From Candidatus Onthovicinus excrementipullorum (GTDB lineage: Bacteria; Bacillota; Clostridia; Oscillospirales; Acutalibacteraceae), in contig DVHG01000008.1 in assembly GCA_018712345.1 (NCBI GenBank), positions 62,001-126,000 of the forward strand: a stretch of 64,000 nt of DNA, read 5' to 3'. The notes beneath the pieces are model-generated. The model worked only from the letters and a program-made list of their open reading frames with translations, did not search any database and was not told the origin of the DNA. Below are positions 8,855-16,898 of the stretch, one piece after another; within the stretch, counting starts at the first letter, position 1, and each line of letters starts with the position of its first letter. The translations under genes were made by a program, and so were the position numbers.

Positions 8855-10064
8855 ATGAGCCGGGGAAAGCATGCGCCGAGGCCTGTCGGATTCTGGGCGG
8901 CTGTGGCCGTTTTCATCCTGCTGCTCGCACTCGTCGTCACCATGACGGCGCTGCTGGGCAGTACGCCCCATATCCCATTGCTGATTGCGGCGGCCGCGGC
9001 GGCGATCATCGGCTTTATGCACCACTATTCGTGGGGAGAAATGCTCGACGGGATCACGGATGCCGTTAAAACGGCCGTCCCCGCCCTGTTGATCATCATG
9101 ACGATTGGGCTGCTGATCTCCGCATGGATGGCCGGCGGCATCATTCCCGCCATGGTGTACTATGGGCTGCAAATCATCTCTCCGCGCTTTTTTCTGGTGA
9201 CGGCGCTGCTGCTGTGCTCAATTGTGTCTCTGGCGATCGGCAGTTCCCTGTCCACCATCGGCACCGTGGGGGTGGCGCTGTTCGGGATCGGTTCAGCACT
9301 CGGAGTTCCACCGGCTATCACGGCGGGCGCCATTGTCTCTGGCGCCTACTTTGGCGATAAGATGTCCCCGCCTGCTGCTCCCACCGCTGCTGGTACTGGC
9401 GATGGTGATCTTTCGGATCCCGGCGCTGCCCGGCCTGATCGCCGCCGCCGTTTTGGGGCTGCTGTCCGCCGTGTTTGTGCAGGGCATACCTGCACAGGAA
9501 TTACTTACCGTGGCGATGGATGGCTTTTCCGCCTCCACCGGTATGGATGCCGTGGACACACTGGTCAACCGCGGCGGGATCTTGAGTATGATGAAAACGG
9601 TGGCGCTCGTGCTCATTGCGCTGAGCTTTTCCGGGATTTTTGAATGTACCGGCATGGCGGACGCCATTCTGCAGCGGGTGGTCCGCCGCATCCATAGCGA
9701 CCGCAGGCTGGTAATCGCCACCATCCTGACGGCGTGGGGCATCCTGATCGGCACCGGGCAGCAGTACGTAGCCATCATCATGACCGGTCGGCTCTTTCGC
9801 CCGCTCTACCGGCAGCGCGGCCTTAAGCCGCAGAATCTCAGCCGTGCTCTGGAGGATGCCGGGACGGTGTTTGGCGGAATTGTCCCCTACAGCACGGGGG
9901 CCGGATTCACACTGGACGTTCTCGGTGTCTCCGCCTGGCAGTATGGGCCTTACACCTTTTTTGGCTGGATTAATCCGCTTGTGTCCATCCTGATTGCTGC
10001 ACTTGGGAAGAGTATGCCGCACATTGAAAAACACACCGATGCAGGAGGGAATCAGAATGAATGA
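8855..10064 (+). pseudogene. NhaC-family Na+/H+ antiporter, broken by internal deletion and frameshift
   Basis: The gene would encode a membrane sodium/proton antiporter of the NhaC type. The first half (start ATG 8855 after GGAGGG) reads well up to the family motif GAYFGDKMSP, ending at 9370. In intact relatives this is followed by a polar stretch beginning LSDTTN and about 25-30 more residues. Here that stretch is missing, and the next transmembrane part (LLLPPLLVLAMVIF) continues in another frame to 10064, ending with the GTGQQYVAIIMTG and GIVPYSTGAGFTLDVLG segments. The two halves are otherwise intact and without stops, so the event is recent or an assembly error. The stop overlaps the next gene by 8 bp, suggesting an original operon. 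Confidence 0.75.
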
Positions 10065-10503
10065 CAGCATAAGTATCCGCCCCTTTCTACCGGACGATCT
10101 GAACGCGATTTTGAAAATCTGGCTGAGCGCCAATTTGCAGGCGCACGATTTTATTGATGCCGCATACTGGGCGGACCATCTGGAGATGGTGCGCGATCTG
10201 CTTCCTCAAGCCGAAATTTATGTATATCAGCAGCGGGGCACCCCATGCGGCTTTATCGGCATTACGGATGGGGACTACATTGCCGGGATCTTTGTGGATG
10301 AGAGCTGCCGCAGCCAGGGAATCGGGAAAAAGCTGCTCGACCATGTCAAGCAGAAGCATCCGCTGTTAAAACTGCACGTCTATCAGAAGAACGGCCGCGC
10401 CGTCCGCTTCTATCTGCGGGAGGGCTTCACCTGTGCGGAGGAACATGTGGACAGTGCCACCGGTGAATCCGAGCTGCTGCTCACGTGGGAAAATAAATCT
10501 TAG
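10057..10503 (+). CDS. GNAT-family N-acetyltransferase
   Basis: Acetyl-CoA-dependent acyltransferase of about 148 residues. The acetyl-CoA loop is seen in the GIFVDESCRSQGIGKKLLDH segment (Q-x-x-G-x-G/A pattern), followed by the LHVYQKNGRAVRFYLREGF segment typical of motif B. The ATG at 10057 was chosen because GGAGGG lies just upstream; it overlaps the end of the NhaC remnant. Close relatives of this type are annotated as YjaB/YjhQ-like acetyltransferases with unknown targets; no substrate can be assigned. Confidence 0.82.
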   Translation: MNDSISIRPFLPDDLNAILKIWLSANLQAHDFIDAAYWADHLEMVRDLLPQAEIYVYQQRGTPCGFIGITDGDYIAGIFVDESCRSQGIGKKLLDHVKQKHPLLKLHVYQKNGRAVRFYLREGFTCAEEHVDSATGESELLLTWENKS

Positions 10504-10515
10504 GGGAGGCTCTGT

Positions 10516-10938
10516 ATGGTTCGTTTCCATGAGCACGCAGATGATTCACTGCTCCGGTTTGCCGTCATCTGCGCCAGATATCAGAACCAATGGCTCCTGG
10601 TTCGGCACCGGGAGCGGCGCACCTGGGAGTGCCCCGGCGGCCATCGGGAACCGGGCGAAGATATTGACGCCACTGCACGGCGCGAGCTCTGGGAAGAAAC
10701 GGGCGCCCTTCATTTCCGTCTGCACCCAGTGTGCGCCTATTCCGTCGTCACCCCAGCCGCAGAGACTTACGGAATGCTGTATTGGGCGGAAATCGACGAG
10801 TTAGGCGTACTGCCGGGTTTTGAAATCGCAGAGGTACGGCTGTTTGACCATCCGCCGGATCAGTGGACCTATCCGGATATTCAGCCCTATCTGATGGAAC
10901 AGGTTCAAAACATCCAAACAAAAGGAGAACTACAATGA
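10516..10938 (+). CDS. NUDIX hydrolase
   Basis: Hydrolyses a nucleoside diphosphate linked to another moiety, possibly oxidised dNTPs. The Nudix box is complete: GGHREPGEDIDATARREL then WEETGAL, with the metal-binding REL-WEE glutamates. The substrate-recognition part after residue 70 (YSVVTPAAETYGMLYWAEI) is not diagnostic. The gene lies 12 bp after the acetyltransferase and its stop overlaps the next start (ATGA), so these three small genes are likely cotranscribed and translationally coupled. Confidence 0.87.
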   Translation: MVRFHEHADDSLLRFAVICARYQNQWLLVRHRERRTWECPGGHREPGEDIDATARRELWEETGALHFRLHPVCAYSVVTPAAETYGMLYWAEIDELGVLPGFEIAEVRLFDHPPDQWTYPDIQPYLMEQVQNIQTKGELQ

Positions 10939-11243
10939 AAGTTTATAACAAGCTCGTCCGGGACCGCATCCCGGACATCATGGCGCAAAATGGGGAACGG
11001 GCGCACTTCTCTGTCCTGAACGATGAAGGCTATCTGCGTGAGCTGGACAGAAAGCTCACCGAGGAGATGGCCGAGTATCAGGAGAGCAAGGAGCTCGAGG
11101 AGCTGGCCGATATTTTAGAGGTTTTGGAGGCAATCTGCACGGCCCGCGGTTATTCTGTCGAAGAGCTGCACGCCGTGCGCGAGAAAAAGCAGGCGGAACG
11201 CGGCGGCTTTGAAAAGCGATTGTTTCTGGAATACAAGGAATAA
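10935..11243 (+). CDS. MazG-like nucleotide pyrophosphohydrolase
   Basis: All-alpha NTP pyrophosphatase-like protein of 102 residues beginning MKVYNKLVRDRIPDIM, the hallmark of the phosphoribosyl-ATP pyrophosphohydrolase-like subgroup. Metal ligands are expected in the EEMAEYQESKELEELADILEV stretch, which has the E-x-x-E and later E-x-x-D spacing. The start ATG overlaps the stop of the NUDIX gene and is preceded by AAAGGAG. Together with the NUDIX enzyme it suggests a nucleotide-pool cleaning pair. Confidence 0.83.
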   Translation: MKVYNKLVRDRIPDIMAQNGERAHFSVLNDEGYLRELDRKLTEEMAEYQESKELEELADILEVLEAICTARGYSVEELHAVREKKQAERGGFEKRLFLEYKE

Positions 11244-11296
11244 ATAACATATGTCCGATGTACCTGTACAGCCTTTGGGGAAAGAGCGAGGATCGC

Positions 11297-11968
11297 ATGA
11301 AATTCTTTAAATTATCGGCGGCGATGTGCGCGATACTCCTGCTGACCGCCTGCGCCGTGGAGGAAGAAATATACGATCCGGAACCTGCTGTCACCGTCTC
11401 GCCGCTCGCGGAGGAAAATTTTCTCGAACCGGTGACCGACTTCTCCTGGGCGCGTCAATTTCCGCCGGAAAAAGTGATGCTTCACTTTTCAAGCGCCGTC
11501 GTCCTCCAGCGGGACGATCCGTATGATCTGGAGGCCGTGCGGAAAATTTTTATTGCCGGTGAGATCAGCGTCCATTACATCATTGACCGGGATGGGAAGA
11601 TTCACTGCTGGATTCCTGAGGACCGCGTGGCCTGGCACGCCGGGGCAGGCGAATTCGGCGGGGATGCGCGCTATACGAACGCGATGAACCAGTATGCGAT
11701 CGGGATCGAGGTGCTGGCCATCGGTTCCGAACGGGATATGGCCCAGTATCTGACGCCGGCGGAGTACGCGGCGCTGCCGCAGGAGCTGCTCGGCTTTACC
11801 GACGCGCAGTACGACGCGATCGCCGCGCTGGTGCAGGACCTGTGCACGCGGTATGCGATCCCGATGGATCGCGCTCATATCATCGGGCATGAGGAATACA
11901 GTCCCACCAAGACCGATCCCGGCGAATTATTCAGCTGGGAGCGGATTGTACCGGATCTACCAAAATAA
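11297..11968 (+). CDS. lipoprotein N-acetylmuramoyl-L-alanine amidase (Amidase_2/PGRP fold)
   Basis: Zinc amidase cutting the bond between MurNAc and L-Ala in peptidoglycan or muropeptides, predicted to be lipid-anchored outside the cell. The N-terminus has the lipobox LLTAC. The catalytic domain covers about residues 50-220: the first zinc His is in VMLHFSSAV, and the second zinc His and the Asp lie in the IIGHEEYSPTKTDPG segment. The intervening HYIIDRDGKIHCWI and AWHAG strands are typical of the fold. I chose the ATG at 11297, which gives a clean signal peptide; GAGCGAGGA lies upstream. No neighbouring cell-wall genes indicate whether it recycles or remodels the wall. Confidence 0.87.
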   Translation: MKFFKLSAAMCAILLLTACAVEEEIYDPEPAVTVSPLAEENFLEPVTDFSWARQFPPEKVMLHFSSAVVLQRDDPYDLEAVRKIFIAGEISVHYIIDRDGKIHCWIPEDRVAWHAGAGEFGGDARYTNAMNQYAIGIEVLAIGSERDMAQYLTPAEYAALPQELLGFTDAQYDAIAALVQDLCTRYAIPMDRAHIIGHEEYSPTKTDPGELFSWERIVPDLPK

Positions 11969-12019
11969 GACTCGCACGGGCTCGGTGGAAATAAAAATTA
12001 TTTCATTTTAAATCAGTAC

Positions 12020-12048
12020 TTGACAAATCGAAATTCACGCTTTATTAT
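12020..12048 (+). promoter_or_regulatory. promoter of the T-box / trpB2 transcript
   Basis: Consensus -35 TTGACA (12020-12025) and -10 TATTAT (12043-12048) with a 17-bp spacer; transcription should start near 12055. Confidence 0.85.
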
Positions 12049-12054
12049 AGTAAT

Positions 12055-12364
12055 CAGTTAAATAACCAAAACCGATGAAGAAGAAGAGTACCGGCGAATC
12101 AAGGTCTCACAGAGAGCCGCGAAAAGGTGGGAGCGCGGCAGACGGCGGCGCCGGGAATGGGCTTCCGAGGGCAGAACGAACGGGCCTTAAGCCTCAGTAG
12201 TGCGACGGGGACTCCGCCCGTTATCAGGGGAGCTTGCGTTCCGTTTGGGACGCGGGAAAGTGAGTGGGTATGCCGAACAATCGGTATATCAATCCGGGTG
12301 GTACCGCAGAGGAAGCTAGCGCCTTTGTCCCAGAAATGTACGTTTTGGGGACGAAGGCTTTTTT
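12055..12364 (+). promoter_or_regulatory. T-box riboswitch, tryptophan specifier
   Basis: Leader RNA that senses uncharged tRNA. The conserved T-box GGGTGGTACCGC is at 12296-12307. Stem I shows the GATGAAGA segment at its base, an AGAGAGCC...GGTGGGAGC region, and the specifier region reading GGAA-TGG-GCTTCCGAG, placing the specifier codon TGG (Trp) at 12158-12160. The terminator stem is 12321-12331 paired with 12348-12358 (GCCTTTGTCCC / GGGACGAAGGC) followed by TTTTTT. Binding of uncharged tRNA-Trp should favour the antiterminator and switch on the downstream trpB-like gene. Confidence 0.92.
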
Positions 12365-12420
12365 CATACCCTTCTCCCCGTTCCTGAACCAAAAATAATA
12401 ATTAAAAGGAGTGTATGAAC

Positions 12421-13806
12421 ATGAGCAAAATTCCACACAGACTGTATTTGACCGAGGACCAGATGCCGCAGCAGTGGTTCAACCTGCGCGCCGCCATGAA
12501 AGAGCAGCCCGACCCCATGCTCAACCCCGGAACACTCCAGCCGATGACCGAACAGGACCTGTACCCGATCTTCTGTGAGGAGCTTGCCCATCAGGAAATG
12601 GACGCGGTGACGGAATATGTCGATATCCCGGAGGAAATTCAAAACGTCTATAAAATGTACCGGCCCTCCCCGCTCATCCGTGCGTATGAGTTGGAAAAAG
12701 CGCTGAAAACACCGGCCAAAATCTACTATAAATTCGAGGGGAACAACACCTCCGGCTCCCACAAGCTCAACTCCGCCGTGGCGCAGGCCTATTATGCCAA
12801 AAAACAGGGTCTGACCGGCGTGACGACCGAGACGGGCGCAGGCCAGTGGGGCACGGCACTCAGCGAGGCGTGCTCCTACTTTGGCCTGAGCTGCGACGTC
12901 TTCATGGTCAAGTGCTCCTATGAGCAGAAGCCCTTCCGCAAGGCCGTGATGAATGTATTCGACGCATCCATCGCCCCCTCCCCCTCCGAACTGACCGAGG
13001 TGGGGCGGAAAATTCTGGCGGAGAACCCCGGCACCTCCGGCAGCTTGGGCTGTGCGATTTCCGAGGCCGTGGAGGCGGCCGTCAAGAGCGGCGGGACCAA
13101 GCGGTATGTGCTGGGTTCCGTGCTCAATCAGGTGCTGCTGCACCAGTCCATCATCGGGCTTGAGAGTAAAATCGCCATGGAACAGCTGGGCGAATACCCA
13201 GACGTGGTCGTCGGGTGTGCGGGCGGCGGCTCCAACCTGGGCGGACTGATCGCCCCCTTTATGGCCGACAAGCTGCGCGGCGTGAAAAATCCGCGCATCG
13301 TGGCGGTGGAACCGGCCTCCTGCCCCTCCTTTACCCGCGGCAAATACGCCTACGACTTCTGCGACACGGGCAAGGTTACACCGCTGGCGCGCATGTATAC
13401 GCTCGGCTGCGGGTTCATCCCGGCGGCCAACCACGCGGGCGGCCTGCGCTACCACGGCATGAGCCCCATCCTCTCCAAGCTGTACCACGACGGGTACATG
13501 GAGGCCGTGGCCTACGAGCAGACCAAGGTCTTTGAGGCGGCAGTGCTCTTTGCCAAGCGAGAGACGATCCTCCCCGCGCCGGAGTCCGCCCACGCCATCA
13601 AGGGCGCGATCGACGAAGCGATCAAGTGCCGCGAGAGCGGCGAGGCAAAGACAATCCTCTTTGGCCTGACGGGCACCGGCTACTTTGACATGACGGCCTA
13701 TGAATCCTACCTGAATGGCTCCATGAGCGACTACATCCCTACGGATGCCGACCTACAAAAGGGCTTCGACTCCCTGCCCGATATCCCGCAGAATCAGGGG
13801 ATCTGA
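12421..13806 (+). CDS. trpB2: TrpB2-type tryptophan synthase beta chain
   Basis: PLP enzyme joining indole and L-serine to make tryptophan. The sequence is of the TrpB2 (TrpB-related) class, recognised by the N-terminal YLTEDQMPQQWFN segment and the long form (461 residues). The PLP lysine is Lys115 in EGNNTSGSHKLNSA and the phosphate loop is GCAGGGSNLGG. No trpA or other trp gene is adjacent, so a stand-alone role in salvaging free indole (from the gut or from tryptophanase) is likely; this is inference. The ATG at 12421 is 9 bases after AAGGAG; an ATG two codons earlier is too close to that site. Expression is controlled by the tryptophan T-box upstream. Confidence 0.93.
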   Translation: MSKIPHRLYLTEDQMPQQWFNLRAAMKEQPDPMLNPGTLQPMTEQDLYPIFCEELAHQEMDAVTEYVDIPEEIQNVYKMYRPSPLIRAYELEKALKTPAKIYYKFEGNNTSGSHKLNSAVAQAYYAKKQGLTGVTTETGAGQWGTALSEACSYFGLSCDVFMVKCSYEQKPFRKAVMNVFDASIAPSPSELTEVGRKILAENPGTSGSLGCAISEAVEAAVKSGGTKRYVLGSVLNQVLLHQSIIGLESKIAMEQLGEYPDVVVGCAGGGSNLGGLIAPFMADKLRGVKNPRIVAVEPASCPSFTRGKYAYDFCDTGKVTPLARMYTLGCGFIPAANHAGGLRYHGMSPILSKLYHDGYMEAVAYEQTKVFEAAVLFAKRETILPAPESAHAIKGAIDEAIKCRESGEAKTILFGLTGTGYFDMTAYESYLNGSMSDYIPTDADLQKGFDSLPDIPQNQGI

Positions 13807-13826
13807 TTGATCCGATGTTTCGCCAA

Positions 13827-13855
13827 AGCGCTCCCGTACGCCGGGGGCGCTTTTT
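13827..13855 (+). terminator. Rho-independent terminator after trpB2
   Basis: Stem AGCGCTCCC / GGGGGCGCT followed by TTTT. Confidence 0.85.
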
Positions 13856-13925
13856 ATTGACTGATCAGTCCATCCGCGGTAAACTTTGGAGTGGAGATAT
13901 CCATCAGCGGTGGAGGTGATTCGGA

Positions 13926-14987
13926 TTGAACTATTATGATATTGTAACAGAGGACAGCTGCGATCTGAACGCCCTTTCGCGCTATGTAATCAGGGGCTCC
14001 GCGGCGGAGGGGATCGCGATGATTGCCTTTCAGGAAAAAGATCTTGGCGATATCCGTGAAAAATTTGCCCCGGAAAATCTGGCGCAGTTTTATCGGGAAG
14101 ACCGGGCACTCTGCCGGCTGACAGAGTCCGGCATGGAGGAATTCGGAAGAGCTTCCCGCCCGCTCAAGGTCTGGTATCGCCGCGAACACCGCCGCTTTGC
14201 CCGCAAAAGGAAACTAAAATTGCGGCTGAAAAGCTGCACACAGACGGAGATCCGCCCGCAGAAAATCCCCGCCGTCCGGTATAAAGCCTATGAATATATC
14301 GATCGGGAGAACGGTATGATCTTCCCTTACCGGTTCCGCCGGGCGCCGGGCGGCAAAAAGCAGCCGCTGGTGGTCTACTTTCACGGCGCGAGCGCTATGG
14401 GGGAGGATAACATCCTCCAGTATCTGGAATATCTGCCGATGGCGCATTATTTGCACGGGCAAAACTGTAATATTCTGCTCCCGCAGTGCCCTTATGGACT
14501 GAATCGGAATGACGAGTTCCCCCGGATGGTGCGCTATATCGACGCCGTGGACGCGCTCATCCGGCGGCTGGCCGAGCGTGAGCCGGTCGACCTGGACCGC
14601 GTCTATCTCATCGGTACCTCCCTGGGCGGCTCGATGGTGTGGGAAATGGCGTACCGCCATCCCCAGCTCATCGCCGCCGGGCTTGCCGTAATGGGGATTT
14701 TTATGGATTACGCGCTTTATCAGAACGCTGTGGAATTAGAACAAAACAGCTCATCCCGATTGCCCCACTTTTCCCGCATGAGGGACGTCCCACTCTGGAT
14801 CGCCCATGCCGCTGACGACACAAACGTAAGCATTGCGGGGGACGACGGCTGTGTGGAGCAGTTGCAAAGGCTCGGCGCAGCTGTGCGTTACAGCCGCTAC
14901 GACCGGTACGGCCACCGCATGCACACGCGCTTTTATCGGAAAGAGCCGTGGGTGGACTGGCTGTTCCGGCAAAGCTTGAACAGGTAG
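13926..14987 (+). CDS. alpha/beta hydrolase, prolyl-oligopeptidase/esterase-like, with extra N-terminal region
   Basis: Predicted cytoplasmic esterase or peptidase-type hydrolase. The hydrolase domain starts at about residue 140 (LVVYFHGASAMGED, oxyanion region), with nucleophile elbow GTSLGG, an acid in AHAADDTNVS and the final histidine in RYGHRMHTRF. The first about 100 residues are charged, arginine-rich and unrecognised, beginning with NYYDIVTEDSCDLN. The start is TTG at 13926, supported by GGAGGTGAT 7-14 bases upstream; no ATG gives a better context. Similar domains are annotated as phospholipase/carboxylesterase or PHB-depolymerase-like. The real substrate is unknown. Confidence 0.75.
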   Translation: MNYYDIVTEDSCDLNALSRYVIRGSAAEGIAMIAFQEKDLGDIREKFAPENLAQFYREDRALCRLTESGMEEFGRASRPLKVWYRREHRRFARKRKLKLRLKSCTQTEIRPQKIPAVRYKAYEYIDRENGMIFPYRFRRAPGGKKQPLVVYFHGASAMGEDNILQYLEYLPMAHYLHGQNCNILLPQCPYGLNRNDEFPRMVRYIDAVDALIRRLAEREPVDLDRVYLIGTSLGGSMVWEMAYRHPQLIAAGLAVMGIFMDYALYQNAVELEQNSSSRLPHFSRMRDVPLWIAHAADDTNVSIAGDDGCVEQLQRLGAAVRYSRYDRYGHRMHTRFYRKEPWVDWLFRQSLNR

Positions 14988-15136
14988 CATGGGTGAACGC
15001 CCCACTCTTTACGGCGACACTAAACATTGATATTTTTTTACAAATCTATTGTTTTTTTGATAAGATTACTGTTGATTTTTGTAAAAAATCATGATATCCT
15101 CTATTTATATTCAATATTGGAGGAGGAGTATCTATT

Positions 15137-15523
15137 ATGCGGACTTGTGAACAATGCGGTGCATCCTTTGAGGGGAACGTATGCCCCTACTGCGGCATGG
15201 ATTATTCTGCCGTAAATCAGCAGCAGGTACCCACGGGGGGCTATCAACAACCCGCCGGAAATTATCAGCAGCCAATTTACCAGAACAACTTTTATGGCGG
15301 CGCCTACACACCGGCGGTCTCTTCCAAGAAAAAGATCGTCGCGCTGTTGCTGTGCATCTTCCTGGGCGAGTTGGGGATCCACCGCTTCTATGCGGGAAAA
15401 ATCGGAACCGGGATCCTTTGGCTGCTGACTTGGGGCGTCTTCGGCATCGGCTGGCTGGTTGATATCATCATGATCGCCGTTGGCTCCTTTAAGGACGGGA
15501 GCGGACTGCCAATCAGCAATTAA
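15137..15523 (+). CDS. TM2-domain protein with N-terminal zinc ribbon
   Basis: Small membrane protein of 128 residues. The N-terminus has a CEQCG...CPYCG zinc ribbon (Cys pairs at residues 4/7 and about 16/19), then a Gln/Tyr/Pro-rich linker. After that comes a TM2 domain: two transmembrane helices (VALLLCIFLGELGIHRFYAG and the segment after GTGILW) separated by the HRFYAGK turn. Function of TM2 proteins is not settled. Strong GGAGGAGG upstream of ATG 15137. It stands alone, flanked by its own terminator. Confidence 0.88.
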   Translation: MRTCEQCGASFEGNVCPYCGMDYSAVNQQQVPTGGYQQPAGNYQQPIYQNNFYGGAYTPAVSSKKKIVALLLCIFLGELGIHRFYAGKIGTGILWLLTWGVFGIGWLVDIIMIAVGSFKDGSGLPISN

Positions 15524-15552
15524 AAAAGGCCCGACTAAAACTCTAACTTTTC

Positions 15553-15592
15553 CACAAAAGCACTGCGCCTGATAAGCCGCAGTGCTTTTGTG
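15553..15592 (+). terminator. long hairpin terminator after the TM2 gene
   Basis: Perfect stem CACAAAAGCACTGCG / CGCAGTGCTTTTGTG. The T-rich arm itself ends in TTTTG rather than a free T tract. Confidence 0.65.
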
Positions 15593-15634
15593 TCAGGATA
15601 AGGAGAGTTCCGGGCGCTTTTTTCTTTCAAAATG

Positions 15635-15660
15635 GTAACAGGAATTTTCAATCCTGTTAC
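15635..15660. promoter_or_regulatory. inverted repeat GTAACAGGA-N8-TCCTGTTAC
   Basis: Perfect 9-bp arms at 15635-15643 and 15652-15660, with a further TCCTGT half-site shortly downstream, about 130 bp before a membrane-protein gene. Probably an operator; no regulator is adjacent. Confidence 0.4.
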
Positions 15661-15789
15661 AAAAGATTCCAGTCCTGTCATCTTCCTTGATTTACACCTG
15701 CAGCTGTGGTACGCTGGGATCGCCAGGTGGGGACATCGGTCTCGACCCCGGCAAAGCCGTCCTAAAACGCAGGGAAGGAGATGTCCTCC

Positions 15790-16515
15790 ATGTCACAGCT
15801 TAAAAGCCGACCATTCCGTTACCGCTGGATGCTGGTCACCACGATCATCGCCGCCGTATCGGCCGCCGTGTGCTATATCGGCCAATTTGTCCGCATCCGT
15901 ATGAATGCGTACTATAACGCTCTGGCGGATGGGCAGGAGGCCATCAAGCCGGAACTGAACTTCTGGGAGCATCCCGCCTATGAACTGAAAAGCCGGTTTA
16001 ATGAGTATTTTTCCTACTGGATGATGATCCCGATTTTCGTGGCCTTTCTGGCAATTCTGCTCTTTCTGGTGGTCTCAGCGTGGGAACAGTACAGCCTGAC
16101 CCGGCTGGGCGGCGGCGTTTTCTACGGCGTGATGGCAGTGGCTCTCCTCATCCCCGCCGCCTGCTATGCCGGTGCAATGATCAACTACAAATATACGATT
16201 CTGGTGGCCGTTCTGTTTGGCATGCCCTTCCTCATGATCGGTGTGCTTTTCATGAGCCTGCTCGCCGTGCGCGTGGTACGGCAAAGGAAGCCTGCGAGCG
16301 CCATGTTCTCCCCGTGGATCGGAGTGCCCGGGTACATCGCCCTGTTCGTGCTGTGTTTCGGCCCGTTTGCAGCTGGGAATTACAGTGCCACCGATCCCGG
16401 CGGGCTGGTAGAGACATGGCTGATGACTATTCTCATGGGGATGACCGTACTGTTGATGATCGTGGATACGGCCCTATATCACCACACGCTGAAAAGGCGG
16501 CAAAGCGCCGCATAA
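15790..16515 (+). CDS. polytopic membrane protein of unknown function
   Basis: I do not recognise this 241-residue protein. It has about five hydrophobic segments: one at residues 12-32, one around MMIPIFVAFLAILLFLVVS, and three more (GVMAVALLIPAACYAGAMI; LVAVLFGMPFLMIGVLFM; IGVPGYIALFVLCFGPFAA) plus a last one near WLMTILMGMTVLLMIV. A charged loop of about 45 residues follows the first helix. No catalytic motif is seen. The second ATG (15790) is chosen because AAGGAG is 10 bases upstream; the ATG at 15781 directly abuts that site. A terminator follows, so it is probably monocistronic. Confidence 0.6.
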   Translation: MSQLKSRPFRYRWMLVTTIIAAVSAAVCYIGQFVRIRMNAYYNALADGQEAIKPELNFWEHPAYELKSRFNEYFSYWMMIPIFVAFLAILLFLVVSAWEQYSLTRLGGGVFYGVMAVALLIPAACYAGAMINYKYTILVAVLFGMPFLMIGVLFMSLLAVRVVRQRKPASAMFSPWIGVPGYIALFVLCFGPFAAGNYSATDPGGLVETWLMTILMGMTVLLMIVDTALYHHTLKRRQSAA

Positions 16516-16532
16516 ATCTCTTTTCCTCCTTA

Positions 16533-16561
16533 CCCCGCGTCCCGTACGCGGGGATTTTTTT
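16533..16561 (+). terminator. Rho-independent terminator
   Basis: Stem CCCCGCGT / ACGCGGGG followed by a run of seven T. Confidence 0.88.
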
Positions 16562-16780
16562 AAAAAAACAATGGCAATTTTGTACAGAAACAGCGTGAAT
16601 TTTAAAATCATTTTCTCTTCCGAACCCGTCTCGATCACTTGAAACACACGGGTAATTCTGCTCCAACAATCAACAAGATATAGTATATATTCTTAAATCG
16701 TGCGCAATATATATTTGATCCCACTCATTTATCCATAAAAGATTCCTTGTAAATCCCCAGTTTTTTATTAGGAATTATTA

Positions 16781-16810
16781 TTGACTTTATTGTATACAAT
16801 CTTTTATAAT
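16781..16810 (+). promoter_or_regulatory. pfl promoter with a palindrome in its spacer
   Basis: TTGACT (16781-16786) and TATAAT (16805-16810) with an 18-bp spacer. The spacer contains the perfect 12-bp palindrome ATTGTATACAAT (16789-16800), a likely repressor site. The rest of the 383-bp gap upstream of pfl (16516-16898) holds the previous terminator, AT-rich DNA and an 88-base leader; I see no gene in it. Confidence 0.75.
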
Positions 16811-16898
16811 GGTGTCAGGTTACAGAATAAACCGATAAAAAGCACATTTTACGCTGCGCAATAGAGCGGCAGCGTTTAGATCCACGAGGAGGTACCCA

